A stretch of 64,000 nt of DNA, taken from assembly GCF_027460065.1 (NCBI RefSeq), contig NZ_JAPYZZ010000004.1:205812-269811 (forward strand), given 5' to 3'. This document shows, piece by piece, positions 34,710 to 43,318 of this stretch; position 1 is the first letter of the stretch; every line of letters begins with the position of its first letter. The position numbers and the translations under genes were made by a program. Below the pieces are notes generated by a model. That model had not been told where the DNA came from. It did no database searches and worked only from the letters and a program-made list of their open reading frames with translations. The stretch is from Martinezella rhizogenes. Lineage in GTDB: Bacteria > Pseudomonadota > Alphaproteobacteria > Rhizobiales > Rhizobiaceae.

Positions 34710-35206
34710 GCTTCTCCGACGGTCTCGAACATGACCGCTTCAATTGCGCTTTTGGCATCCAGCCCCGACCAGACGACGAACTGGAATGCCTGATAATATT
34801 GCTCGCAGGCTTCCAGCGCGCTCGAAAGCAACACTTCCACCTGCTGGTTGTTCGGCTCGGCGCCGCCGGCCAGAAGCAGCGACTGGCGGAAGATCACCAC
34901 ATCTTCCTGCCGCCACAGATCGAAATGCCCCATCAGCACCTGACCGTTGACGTGAGACAGCAGGCGAATGACCTCGTTGACGCGCTGGTCCGGCACCTTG
35001 ATGTCGAAAGCGCAGGCCAGATGCAGTGCCTCGAAGTCTTCCATCCAAGAGAAGGAAACGTGATAATCGGCCCAGTGACCGGCCACCGTCATGGCGATCT
35101 CGTCTTCGCCGGAACGTTCGAACGACCAGTCGTTCGAGGCAGCGACAATCTCGATCATGTCCACTGGATTGGACTGACGCTCAATTTCAAATTCTATCAG
35201 ACTCAT
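34706..35206 (-). CDS. ybjN: YbjN domain-containing protein
   Basis: A 166-residue member of the YbjN family, related in fold to type III secretion chaperones. MSLIEFEIERQSNPVDMIEIVA begins the domain, HVNGQVLMGHFDLWRQED and SALEACEQYYQAFQFVVW follow. E. coli YbjN affects motility and stress responses; the biochemical role is not settled. ATG 35206 is preceded by GAGAAGGTGCCGC. Overlap with proC (ATGA) implies coupling, an arrangement conserved in Rhizobiales. Confidence 0.85.
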   Translation of the reverse strand: MSLIEFEIERQSNPVDMIEIVAASNDWSFERSGEDEIAMTVAGHWADYHVSFSWMEDFEALHLACAFDIKVPDQRVNEVIRLLSHVNGQVLMGHFDLWRQEDVVIFRQSLLLAGGAEPNNQQVEVLLSSALEACEQYYQAFQFVVWSGLDAKSAIEAVMFETVGEA

Positions 35207-35578
35207 GCGGCACCTTCTCAGCCGGTCAGAATGTCGTGTTTTGAACGCCGGGCACAAAACGCACATACGAACCGGGATAAACATTTGAGACGATTGCCCG
35301 ACACCACCAGAATAACGCATTCACCCTGTCTGGAGCTTACCGGTCTTTTCGAATCATCATTTAAAATCAGTGTATAATGGCCGAGTCCCGCTGCCACCCC
35401 TCACCCGCCATTTTTGCCTTTTGAGCAGTGGATATCTTCTCCCCCATCACCTCAGGCGAGAGTCTTAAGCGACTCTGCCGATTGCGTTTTTTGGAAGTGT
35501 CCACAGGCCCAAAAAAATCGCGTCAGATGACCGCTTTTAACAACCGCAAGTCTTCCGGACGAAACACCCGAAAACAAA
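35207..35578. other. Intergenic region, no confident gene
   Basis: About 370 bp between ybjN and the ubiK terminator. It must include the ybjN promoter. A TATAAT on the plus strand (35373-35378) and a small hairpin (AGAGTC...GACTCT, 35460-35476) followed 10 nt later by TTTTTT (35488-35493) could mark a short RNA, but the -35 is poor and evidence is weak. A 65-codon plus-strand frame at 35428-35625 lacks support. Confidence 0.3.
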
Positions 35579-35609
35579 AGGCCCCGGAATCGCAAGCGAT
35601 CCGGGGCCT
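35579..35609 (-). terminator. ubiK terminator
   Basis: AGGCCCCGGA (35579-35588) and TCCGGGGCCT (35600-35609) form a 10-bp stem; on the minus strand it is followed by TTTTG. It lies 22 nt after the ubiK stop. Confidence 0.85.
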
Positions 35610-35630
35610 CTCAAAAAAATGCTGAAAAAA

Positions 35631-35894
35631 TCAGTCCTTGGCGGTGGAAATCTTCGCTTCCAGAGCCTCGATGCGGGCGCGCAGCGCGTCGTTTTCATCA
35701 CGCGCCTGAATGGCCATCTCGCGAACCGCGTCGAATTCCTCGCGCCGGACGACATCGAGGCTGTTCAGCCAGCGATCCGCCTGCGCATGAAAAGCAGCCT
35801 CGGCTTCCTTGCGCACACCCTGCGCCGCGCCGGCCGCATCGGTCATCAGCTTGGCGAATTCATCCAGAAAACGATTGGTGCCTGTCGTGCTCAT
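35631..35894 (-). CDS. ubiK: UbiK-family accessory factor (BMFP, YqiC-like)
   Basis: An 87-residue protein. It opens with NRFLDEFAKLMTDAAGAAQG and ends in a long coiled coil (VRREEFDAVREMAIQARDEN, DALRARIEALEAKI), the YqiC/UbiK architecture: an amphipathic membrane-fusing N-terminus and a trimeric coiled coil. UbiK assists aerobic ubiquinone synthesis by binding UbiJ and lipids. ATG 35894 (MSTTG) is used; one at 35903 adds MSA. It is divergent from lgt. Confidence 0.88.
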   Translation of the reverse strand: MSTTGTNRFLDEFAKLMTDAAGAAQGVRKEAEAAFHAQADRWLNSLDVVRREEFDAVREMAIQARDENDALRARIEALEAKISTAKD

Positions 35895-36202
35895 GGCGCT
35901 CATCCTTCGTCGGTTCAGGGGCATCGTCTGGCCCGCTGTTGCTAGCCTTCAGGTAGGCACTCCACCGCCGCCTTGCAAGCGAAATCGAAAAATCGCAACA
36001 GCTTGGCAGGCCTCTGGCATCTTAAGTCGCAGCTTGAAGAATCACCTTGACCGCCGCCATCGCAATCGCCATTTTCCTTGGCGTCAGGAGACCGGTGAGC
36101 ATCATCGCCCGGTTCCTTGAGGCAATGGATAATCCGTTGTCCGCCCAGCAACGATGACGGAATATATACGGATTGATAGCCGCTCCCACCCAACTCGCCA
36201 TC

Positions 36203-37015
36203 ATGCCTTTCCCCAATATCGATCCGATAGCACTGTCCATCGGTCCTCTGGCGATCCACTGGTACGGCATTGCCTATGTCGCGGGCATCATGCTCGGCTG
36301 GTTTTATGCCCGCCGCCTCGCCCGCACGGATCGCCTCTGGCCGAACGACACCTCGCCGATCTCGGCGCAGCATCTTGACGATTTCATCCTCTGGGCGGCC
36401 GGCGGCATCGTGCTTGGCGGCCGTATCGGTTACATCCTGTTTTACGATATGGCAGCCGTCGCGGCCAATCCCATCAGGGCAATCGAAATCTGGAATGGCG
36501 GCATGTCGTTCCATGGCGGCCTGATCGGCACGACGATCGCCATGATTCTCTTCGCCCGCCGGAACGGCATTCCGGTCTGGAGCATGTTCGACATCATTGC
36601 CGCCGTTGCGCCCATCGGCCTGCTGTTCGGCCGCATCGCCAACTTCATCAATGGCGAATTGTGGGGCCGTATCGCCGATGTGCCATGGGCAGTCGTCTTC
36701 CCGACCGGTGGCCCCTTTGCGCGGCACCCGAGCCAGCTCTATGAGGCAGGCCTCGAAGGCCTCGTCCTCGTCATCCTCCTGGCAATCGCAATATACGTTT
36801 TCAAGGCTCTGAAAACACCCGGCACCGTCACCGGCATATTCGTCTGCGGTTACGCGCTCTCGCGCATCTTCGTGGAATTCTTCCGCGAACCGGACGCCCA
36901 GATCGGTTATCTCGCCGGCAACTGGCTGACCATGGGCATGGTGCTTTCCACGCCGATGTTCCTTTTGGGCCTCTGGGCAGTCCTGCGGGCACGCAGCGCG
37001 ACGAAAAGCGCCTGA
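36203..37015 (+). CDS. lgt: Prolipoprotein diacylglyceryl transferase
   Basis: Inner-membrane enzyme that moves a diacylglyceryl group from phosphatidylglycerol to the lipobox cysteine of prolipoproteins. The 270-residue protein has seven helices with GRIGYILFY, the essential [12 protein letters not shown] motif and the Lgt signature [14 protein letters not shown], plus RHPSQLYEA and [15 protein letters not shown] 36203 (MPFPNID) is used; a TTG at 36173 would add ten residues. It leads a run lgt-midA-pgeF-M24 on the plus strand. Confidence 0.95.
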   Translation: MPFPNIDPIALSIGPLAIHWYGIAYVAGIMLGWFYARRLARTDRLWPNDTSPISAQHLDDFILWAAGGIVLGGRIGYILFYDMAAVAANPIRAIEIWNGGMSFHGGLIGTTIAMILFARRNGIPVWSMFDIIAAVAPIGLLFGRIANFINGELWGRIADVPWAVVFPTGGPFARHPSQLYEAGLEGLVLVILLAIAIYVFKALKTPGTVTGIFVCGYALSRIFVEFFREPDAQIGYLAGNWLTMGMVLSTPMFLLGLWAVLRARSATKSA

Positions 37016-37030
37016 GCGGTATGATCGCCC

Positions 37031-38131
37031 ATGACCACACCGCTCGCGCAACGTATCAAATCCCTTATCCGGCTTAACGGTCCGCTCAGCGTCACCGACT
37101 TCTTTTCGCTGTGCCTCGCCGATCCCGAACACGGTTATTACAAGAGCCGCGAGCCCTTCGGCCGCTCGGGTGATTTCATTACCGCGCCCGAAGTCAGCCA
37201 GCTTTTCGGCGAAATGCTCGGTGTTTTCGTCGTGCACGCCTGGCAGCGGCATGGCGCGCCGGTACAAACGCAGCTGGTGGAAATCGGCCCCGGCCGCGGC
37301 ACCATGATGTCGGACATGCTGCGTGTCATCCGCCGCATCGCGCCGCCGCTTTACGAGACGATGCGGGTACATCTGGTGGAGACAAGCCCCCGCCTTTCCG
37401 CCATCCAGAAGGAAACGCTGGCGGCACATGAGGACCGGCTGACCTGGCATGACAGTTTTGACGACGTGCCGGAAGGTTTTCTGCTGCTTGTCGCCAACGA
37501 GCTGTTCGATGCCATTCCGATCCGGCAATTCGTCAGGACGCCGCAGGGTTTCCGGGAACGCGTCGTCAGCCTCGATGCCAATGACGAACTCGTTTTCTCG
37601 ACGGGCCTTGCCAGCATAGACCCGGACCTCCTGCCGCCGCAGCCCGAACGGCAACCGCTTGGCACCATATTCGAGGTTTCTCCTGCTCGCGAAGCCGTGA
37701 TGACCGCAATCTGCCAGCGCCTCTCAGCTCATAGTGGCACCGCACTTGCGATCGATTACGGCCATCTGGTCGCCGGTTACGGTGACACGTTGCAGGCTAT
37801 GCGCAACCACGCCTTCGATCCACCGCTTGCGCATCCCGGCGAGGCCGATCTGACTAGCCATGTGGATTTCGAAAGCCTCGTCAAAACGGCGCAAGCGACC
37901 GGCGTACACGTCAACGGTGCCCTGAGGCAGGGCGATTTCCTCCACGGCCTCGGCCTCAGGGAAAGGGCGAGTGCGCTTGCCGCCAAGGCCACGCCCGACC
38001 AGACGCTTGAAATTGCCGAAGCGGTGAACCGCCTCGCCGGCGAAGGTGCCGGCAAGATGGGGGAACTTTTCAAGGTCATCGCCGTTTCAAGTCCCGCGCT
38101 TCATCTTCTGCCGTTTCGCGCGGTGGATTGA
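37031..38131 (+). CDS. MidA/NDUFAF7-type SAM-dependent methyltransferase
   Basis: A 366-residue class I methyltransferase of the Methyltransf_28 (DUF185) family. Its mitochondrial relative NDUFAF7 dimethylates an arginine of the complex I subunit NDUFS2, so the bacterial target may be NuoD (inference). The family opening FFSLCLADPEHGYYKSREPFG, the SAM loop VEIGPGRGTMMSDML, and LLLVANELFDAIPIRQF are clear. ATG 37031 lies 15 nt after the lgt stop, so the two are cotranscribed. Confidence 0.9.
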   Translation: MTTPLAQRIKSLIRLNGPLSVTDFFSLCLADPEHGYYKSREPFGRSGDFITAPEVSQLFGEMLGVFVVHAWQRHGAPVQTQLVEIGPGRGTMMSDMLRVIRRIAPPLYETMRVHLVETSPRLSAIQKETLAAHEDRLTWHDSFDDVPEGFLLLVANELFDAIPIRQFVRTPQGFRERVVSLDANDELVFSTGLASIDPDLLPPQPERQPLGTIFEVSPAREAVMTAICQRLSAHSGTALAIDYGHLVAGYGDTLQAMRNHAFDPPLAHPGEADLTSHVDFESLVKTAQATGVHVNGALRQGDFLHGLGLRERASALAAKATPDQTLEIAEAVNRLAGEGAGKMGELFKVIAVSSPALHLLPFRAVD

Positions 38132-38281
38132 CAGCGCAATCACCTCTGGGCCAACATCGCCGCGACACACGAAGCAGGCACACTGCATCACACCGCCACG
38201 CAACGCCGTGGCAACAGGAAACATCTCGCTTAACCCTACTCCTCTGGCCAACAGCGACATTCTCCAAGGAATTCTCCCACC

Positions 38282-39076
38282 ATGCAGAACGCAACGCTGC
38301 CGCTCCCGCTCCAGTCCCCCCTGCTCGCCGCATCAGGCGAAAACCGTGTTCGCCACGGTTTCTTCACCCGGCAGGGCGGTGTCTCGGAGGGCCTTTATCA
38401 GGGCCTCAATGTCGGCCTCGGTTCCCATGACGAACCCGAAAAGGTGCAGGAAAACCGCCGGCGCGTGACGCAATGGTTCGGCCTGCCCTCGGGCCGCCTC
38501 GCAACCGTGCACCAGGTCCACTCCCCTGACGTCCTTGTGGTCGATGAAACCTATGACGGCAACCGTCCGCAGGCGGATGCCATGGTGACGGCAACGCCGG
38601 GTTTCGTGCTGGGCGTGCTGAGCGCCGATTGCGGACCCATCCTGTTTGCCGATGCGCAGGCGGGCGTCGTGGGTGCGGCCCATGCCGGCTGGAAGGGCGC
38701 GCTCTTCGGCGTGCTCGAAAACACCATCGAAGCCATGGTGAAGCTCGGCGCCAGCCGCGAGCGCATCGCCGCCTCGCTTGGCCCCTCGATCAGCCAGGAT
38801 AATTATGAGGTCGGGCCGGAATATGTGGCGCGCTTCACCGATATCGATCCCGCCTATGCGGATTATTTCGCCGCGACGGAGAAGGAAGGCCACGCCTTGT
38901 TCGACCTCAAGCAATTCACCATCGACCGGCTGACGAAAGCTGGCGTGAAGGCGGAAAATCTCGGCCTCTGCACCTATCCCGACGAACATCGCTTCTATTC
39001 CTACCGCCGCACCACCCACCGCGCCGAACCCGATTACGGCCGGCAGATTTCCGCAATCGCAATTCTGGAGGACTGA
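38282..39076 (+). CDS. pgeF: Peptidoglycan editing factor PgeF (YfiH, laccase-domain)
   Basis: A 264-residue protein of the Cu-oxidase_4 family. PgeF hydrolyses UDP-MurNAc peptides carrying L-Ser in place of L-Ala, preventing faulty peptidoglycan precursors; some members act as polyphenol oxidases or purine-nucleoside enzymes. The signature residues are visible: TVHQVHSPDV, VLSADCGPILFAD, AAHAGWKGALFG and RRTTHRAEPDYGRQ. ATG 38282 begins MQNATLPLPL. It follows midA by 150 nt and precedes the M24 gene by 1 nt. Confidence 0.9.
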   Translation: MQNATLPLPLQSPLLAASGENRVRHGFFTRQGGVSEGLYQGLNVGLGSHDEPEKVQENRRRVTQWFGLPSGRLATVHQVHSPDVLVVDETYDGNRPQADAMVTATPGFVLGVLSADCGPILFADAQAGVVGAAHAGWKGALFGVLENTIEAMVKLGASRERIAASLGPSISQDNYEVGPEYVARFTDIDPAYADYFAATEKEGHALFDLKQFTIDRLTKAGVKAENLGLCTYPDEHRFYSYRRTTHRAEPDYGRQISAIAILED

Positions 39077-39077
39077 C

Positions 39078-40229
39078 ATGGCCCTGCATTTCGAGCTTTC
39101 GGAATTCGATGCCCGCCGCGAGCGTCTGCTCGCGAAAATGGCGGAAGAAAAGCTGGACGCCCTGCTGCTTTTTGCGCAGGAGAGCATGTATTGGCTGACC
39201 GGCTACGACACCTTCGGCTACTGCTTCTTCCAGACGCTGGTGGTCAAGTCCGACGGTTCCATGACACTTTTGACCCGCTCTGCCGATCTGCGGCAAGCGC
39301 GCAATACCTCCGTCATCGAAAATATCCTCATCTGGGTCGACCGGCCCAATGCGGACCCCACACTTGATCTCAAAAACCTGCTGAGCGATCTCGACCTGCT
39401 CGGCGCCAAGATCGGGGTGGAATACGATACCCACGGCATGACCGGCCGTGTCGCCCGCCTGCTGGACAACCAGCTTGCCAGCTTCTGCCAGATGAGCGAC
39501 GCCTCCTATCTTGTCAGCACGCTGCGGCTCGTCAAAAGCCCGGCCGAGATCGCCTATGCCCGTAAGGCCGGACAACTGGCCGATGAGGCTCTGGATGCGG
39601 CGTTACCGCTCATCAAGCCCGGCGCGGACGAGGCCGCGATCCTTGCTGCGATGCAGGGTGCGGTGCTGGCCGGCGGCGGCGATTATCCTGCCAATGAATT
39701 CATCGTCGGTTCCGGCGCGGATGCGCTGCTCTGCCGCTACAAGGCCGGACGCCGCAGGCTTGACGCCAAGGATCAGCTGACGCTGGAATGGGCCGGTGTC
39801 AGCGCCCATTACCATGCCGCCATGATGCGTACGGTGGTGATCGGCGAACAGGATTTCCGGCAGAAGGAGCTTTATAGCGCCTGCCTGCAAAACATCACCG
39901 CCATCGAGGAAGTGCTGCAGCCGGGTAAGACTTTCGGCGATGTCTTCGATGTGCATGCCCGCGTGATGGATGAACGCGGATTGACCCGCCACCGCCTGAA
40001 CTCCTGCGGTTATTCGCTGGGCGCCCGTTTCTCGCCTTCCTGGATGGAGCACCAGATGTTCCATGCCGGCAATCCGCAGGAAATCACCGCCGATATGACA
40101 CTCTTCGTGCATATGATCGTGATGGATTCCGATTCCGGCACGGCCATGACGCTCGGCCAGACCTATCTGACCAAGGACGGCGCCCCGGAAGCGCTCTCGC
40201 GCCATAACCTCGATCTTCTCACAGCTTAA
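39078..40229 (+). CDS. M24-family (creatinase/aminopeptidase P fold) protein lacking metal ligands
   Basis: A 383-residue pita-bread-fold protein with a creatinase N-domain (residues 1-145) and M24 domain. The usual dimetal ligands appear lost: where aminopeptidase P has D-x-G...D-x-T-R-T this protein reads TLEWAGVSAHYHAAMMRT (Asp to Glu and Asp to Ala), the ligand His of the GHGIG loop is CGYSLG, and the last two glutamates are not found (VHMIVMD, TLGQTY). It is more like metal-free members such as creatinase or the ectoine hydrolase DoeA, so peptidase activity is doubtful. It directly follows pgeF. The ligand reading is by eye. Confidence 0.82.
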   Translation: MALHFELSEFDARRERLLAKMAEEKLDALLLFAQESMYWLTGYDTFGYCFFQTLVVKSDGSMTLLTRSADLRQARNTSVIENILIWVDRPNADPTLDLKNLLSDLDLLGAKIGVEYDTHGMTGRVARLLDNQLASFCQMSDASYLVSTLRLVKSPAEIAYARKAGQLADEALDAALPLIKPGADEAAILAAMQGAVLAGGGDYPANEFIVGSGADALLCRYKAGRRRLDAKDQLTLEWAGVSAHYHAAMMRTVVIGEQDFRQKELYSACLQNITAIEEVLQPGKTFGDVFDVHARVMDERGLTRHRLNSCGYSLGARFSPSWMEHQMFHAGNPQEITADMTLFVHMIVMDSDSGTAMTLGQTYLTKDGAPEALSRHNLDLLTA

Positions 40230-40302
40230 ATCGCCGCCGGGTTTGACAGAGCGGGAAGACCGCCCTTACATTGCCGCCACCTTGGGCAAGAAGGAGCGGA
40301 AC

Positions 40303-40323
40303 ATGAGAGGGAAAATCGCATGA
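40303..40323 (+). CDS. Leader peptide MRGKIA overlapping the lipoprotein start
   Basis: A six-codon frame whose ATG at 40303 sits a perfect 6 nt after AAGGAG, and whose TGA (40321-40323) overlaps the lipoprotein ATG at 40320 (ATGA). The lipoprotein start itself has a weaker site (GAGAGGG, within this frame). It probably couples or limits translation of the lipoprotein. Confidence 0.5.
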   Translation: MRGKIA

Positions 40324-41063
40324 GCCGGACGGGGTTCACCCCCCTTTTTTCGGCCATCATTGTTCCAGTGCTGATGCTGGCCCTTTCGGGCTGCAACACG
40401 ACGGAGGCGCTGACACCGCAGGTGAATGTCGGCCACAATAATGCCTCGCAATCGACGCCGGTAACGCAGGGCGATCTCGACCAGATGGCCGCCGCAGCCG
40501 ACCGCGCACCCGCAGGCGCCCCGGCAACCGCGACCTCCGTGCCCGCTTATGCGCCGCAGAACTCGCTGCAGGCGCAGGCACAGGCCATGTCCAGCGGCAA
40601 CCAGTATGGCGAACCGCTTAGCCAGACCCCAAACGCGGCCCAGCCTCCCGCGGCCGCCCCCTCGCAGCAGACTGCCTCACTCGCCCCGGCATCTTCGGCA
40701 AATTCCATCCGCTTTCTGCCGATCATCGGCGCGCCCGTTCAGGCCGTCACGCCGCTGTCGCGCCAGCTCGGTGCCGAAGCGCGGGCCAAGGGGCTGACCA
40801 TCCGCGCCTCCAACGACAATTCGGCCGAGAACATCCTGAAGGGATATTTTTCCGCCTTTGCCGATGGCAGCAAGGTCAATATCGTCTACGTCTGGGACGT
40901 TCTCGATGCCAATGGCGTGCGGCTGCATCGCCTTCAGGGGCAGGAAACGGTGGCGGCAAAAGGCAGCGATCCATGGGCCGCCGTGACCGATAGGGCCATG
41001 CAGGATATCGCCGCAAAAACACTGAACGACTATACGTCCTGGAAGCATTCTCAACGCGGATGA
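40320..41063 (+). CDS. Predicted lipoprotein, Ala/Pro/Gln-rich
   Basis: A 247-residue lipoprotein. The signal peptide ends in lipobox LALSGC with Cys25 the acylated residue (no Asp at +2, so outer-membrane delivery is likely). Residues ~30-125 are low-complexity Ala, Pro and Gln, a flexible linker; residues ~130-247 form a compact domain (NSIRFLPIIGAPVQAVTPLS, NIVYVWDVLDANGVRLHRL). I do not know the family of the C-terminal domain. ATG 40320 overlaps the leader peptide stop. It lies between the M24 gene and prs. Confidence 0.8.
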   Translation: MSRTGFTPLFSAIIVPVLMLALSGCNTTEALTPQVNVGHNNASQSTPVTQGDLDQMAAAADRAPAGAPATATSVPAYAPQNSLQAQAQAMSSGNQYGEPLSQTPNAAQPPAAAPSQQTASLAPASSANSIRFLPIIGAPVQAVTPLSRQLGAEARAKGLTIRASNDNSAENILKGYFSAFADGSKVNIVYVWDVLDANGVRLHRLQGQETVAAKGSDPWAAVTDRAMQDIAAKTLNDYTSWKHSQRG

Positions 41064-41126
41064 GGTGAAACGGCGGGAGAAGTCATAGAGATTTCACGAA
41101 AATCATTGCGAAAGCGCGGAGTCCTC

Positions 41127-41154
41127 TTGCAATCGGAAGCAACAGCGCTATTAA
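41127..41154 (+). promoter_or_regulatory. Putative prs promoter
   Basis: TTGCAA (41127-41132), 16 nt, TATTAA (41149-41154). Transcription would begin near 41161, giving a leader of about 120 nt with a hairpin ATCCGGC...GCCGGAT (41177-41202). Confidence 0.45.
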
Positions 41155-41283
41155 GGCGCGCATGGCAACAAGGCGTATCCGGCAAAGGCTTTTCGGCCGG
41201 ATGTTCCTCCCCTTGAACGACGCTTGGTTACGGTGGATTAAGCCCCGTGGCGCAAGGCGATGGCATGGAAACAGGCGGCCGCA

Positions 41284-42216
41284 ATGAAGGTTTTCGCAGG
41301 CAATTCGAACCGGCACCTCGCCGAAGCGATCTGCAAGTATCTGAACGTTCCTCTCGGAAATGCCACTGTAAAGCGGTTTGCTGACCAGGAAATATTCGTA
41401 GAAATCAGCGAGAACGTGCGCGGCGAGGACGTTTTTATCGTCCAGTCCACCTCCTTCCCGGCAAATGATCATCTGATGGAACTGCTTATCATGATCGATG
41501 CCATGCGCCGCTCCTCGGCCAAGCGAATTACGGCGGTGCTTCCCTATTTCGGTTACGCCCGCCAGGACCGCAAGGCCGGCCCCCGCACCCCGATTTCCGC
41601 CAAACTCGTTGCCAACCTGATTACCGAAGCCGGCGCCGACCGCGTTCTCACGCTTGATCTTCATGCCGGCCAGATCCAGGGCTTTTTCGACATCCCCACC
41701 GACAATCTCTTCGCGGCGCCCATTCTCGCCCGCGACGTGAAGGATCATTACGACACCAACAATGTCATGGTCGTTTCGCCTGATGTCGGCGGCGTAGTTC
41801 GCGCCCGCGCCCTGTCGAAGCGTCTGGACTGTCTGCTGGCAATCGTCGACAAGCGCCGTGACCGTCCGGGCGAATCCGAGGTCATGAACGTCATCGGCGA
41901 TGTCTCCGGCAAGGATTGCATCCTGATCGACGATATCATCGATTCCGGCGGCACGCTCTGCAACGCCGCGGAAGCGCTGCTGAAAAAGGGCGCCACCAGC
42001 GTTACCGCCTACATCACCCACGGTGTACTTTCCGGCGGCGCGGTTGCCCGCGTGGCCTCCTCGAAGCTGCGCGAACTCGTCATCACCGACAGCATCCAGC
42101 CGACCACAAGCGTTCAGTCCGCGCACAATATCCGCGTGGTCAGCACCGCAGGCCTGCTTGGCGAGGCGATCAATCGCACCGCGCAGGAACAGTCGGTATC
42201 CGGCCTTTTCGACTGA
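41284..42216 (+). CDS. prs: Ribose-phosphate pyrophosphokinase (PRPP synthetase)
   Basis: Makes PRPP from ribose 5-phosphate and ATP for nucleotide, histidine and tryptophan synthesis. The 310-residue protein has the family start [14 protein letters not shown], the ATP-binding [18 protein letters not shown], the catalytic [19 protein letters not shown], and the PRPP loop [23 protein letters not shown] 41284 matches family starts; an upstream ATG at 41260 would add eight residues. A 220-nt gap with a possible promoter precedes it. Confidence 0.95.
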   Translation: MKVFAGNSNRHLAEAICKYLNVPLGNATVKRFADQEIFVEISENVRGEDVFIVQSTSFPANDHLMELLIMIDAMRRSSAKRITAVLPYFGYARQDRKAGPRTPISAKLVANLITEAGADRVLTLDLHAGQIQGFFDIPTDNLFAAPILARDVKDHYDTNNVMVVSPDVGGVVRARALSKRLDCLLAIVDKRRDRPGESEVMNVIGDVSGKDCILIDDIIDSGGTLCNAAEALLKKGATSVTAYITHGVLSGGAVARVASSKLRELVITDSIQPTTSVQSAHNIRVVSTAGLLGEAINRTAQEQSVSGLFD

Positions 42217-42326
42217 AGAACGCCGGAAAACCTCGGCCGTCATGCCCGGCCTGCACATATGTCGTCCGGCTTAGATGATGGACTATATATATCGGGGTCG
42301 ATTGCGGCGGAGACATACCCTCCTGA

Positions 42327-42411
42327 CGCCATCCTCGGGCTCGTCCCGGGGATCTAACACGCCAACAAAATCAATACATAGCAAACCCTCGGGACAAGCC
42401 CGAGGATGGCG
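42327..42411. repeat. Palindromic intergenic repeat, second copy
   Basis: An 85-bp element of the same family as 2273-2359: CGCCATCCTCGGGC at one end is inverted against GCCCGAGGATGGCG at the other, each arm an internal CTCGGG...CCCGAG palindrome, with about 40 nt between. It lies between the convergent prs and PAP2 genes and may act as their transcription end. Confidence 0.75.
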
Positions 42412-42469
42412 TGGAATCTCTGGCGAACGTCGCCATTCGTCTAGTTGATACCGTACTTCGCACGTCCTC

Positions 42470-43318
42470 TTAAGACGAGGCCGCACCCGCATCCGGGGGC
42501 CGCTGCAGGCGGGAGGCTGCGGCCTTGATTTTCGGCCACCAGCGCCGAACACAGGCAAGGACGGCATGGCGACCATTGCGCCAAAGGCTCATCGTATCGG
42601 CCGAGATGGCATCACCGGTGAAGAGGTGGCGGTGACGGCTTATCGCCAGCACCCGGTACAGAAACAGTGTCGTCAGGGCGGAAAATAGAATGGACATCAC
42701 CACATCACTGAGGAAATGCCCGCCCGCTGCGATGCGAAGACCGGACATGAGGATGATTGCCCCGGCAGCAAGAACACCCACCACCCATTGCCCCAGGGGA
42801 CGCAGACGCGGCCAGACAAGCACGCAGAGCGGCAGGAAAAAGCTCGCGATCAGTGCTGTTTCCCCCGAAGAAAACGAACAGTTCGAATAACATTGCGTGC
42901 TGAACTGGAAAGGTGGCGTAAATAGCTGATGCCCGCCAAATTCGGTGACGCTGAACGGACGCGCGCGACCGATCATGGCCTTCAGTACGCCATTGACGAG
43001 AAGCCCGGCACAGAGGATCACCGGCCCGCACAGGAACGCCCAGACCCGCCAACCGGTTCGCTGCAGGGTGCCCAGCCGGAGATTACCGACGAGGACCAGG
43101 AAAGCCAGAAGCGTGGCAAGCTCCGCACCTTCGCGCAGCGTGTCGCGCAGCCATTCGGGAAACGGCTCCCGGCCGGGCCATGGCTGGCCCACCGGCGAAA
43201 AGAACAGGGCGGAGAACCGCAGATCGATGGAGGGGAAGGTCGCAAACAGGATGACGAGCGCGAGTGCGGCGAGCGTTACCCAGATGGTGATCCGCATATG
43301 GGAGAGATCATTGTCCAT
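42470..43318 (-). CDS. PAP2-family membrane phosphatase
   Basis: A 282-residue inner-membrane phosphatase-like protein with about six helices. Motif 1 (KAMIGRARPF, K-x6-RP) and motif 3 (RIAAGGHFLSD, R-x5-H-x3-D) are intact; motif 2 is CSFSSGETA, with Glu where the usual PSGH has His. PAP2 proteins dephosphorylate lipids (lipid A phosphatases LpxE/LpxF, undecaprenyl-PP or phosphatidate phosphatases). It is the last gene of a GT2-LAB_N-GT39-PAP2 cluster, overlapping the GT39 stop by 11 nt, so a role in envelope lipid remodelling is likely. ATG 43318. Confidence 0.85.
   Translation of the reverse strand: MDNDLSHMRITIWVTLAALALVILFATFPSIDLRFSALFFSPVGQPWPGREPFPEWLRDTLREGAELATLLAFLVLVGNLRLGTLQRTGWRVWAFLCGPVILCAGLLVNGVLKAMIGRARPFSVTEFGGHQLFTPPFQFSTQCYSNCSFSSGETALIASFFLPLCVLVWPRLRPLGQWVVGVLAAGAIILMSGLRIAAGGHFLSDVVMSILFSALTTLFLYRVLAISRHRHLFTGDAISADTMSLWRNGRHAVLACVRRWWPKIKAAASRLQRPPDAGAASS

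Noticed and set aside
35428-35625. A 65-codon basic frame with GTG start
   Set aside because: It runs through the ubiK terminator stem and has no clear ribosome-binding site or family.
35942-37654. A 570-codon minus-strand open frame
   Set aside because: Antisense to lgt and the MidA-type gene, both well supported; no domain is recognisable.
41083-42258. A 391-codon minus-strand frame
   Set aside because: Antisense to prs, whose catalytic motifs are unambiguous.
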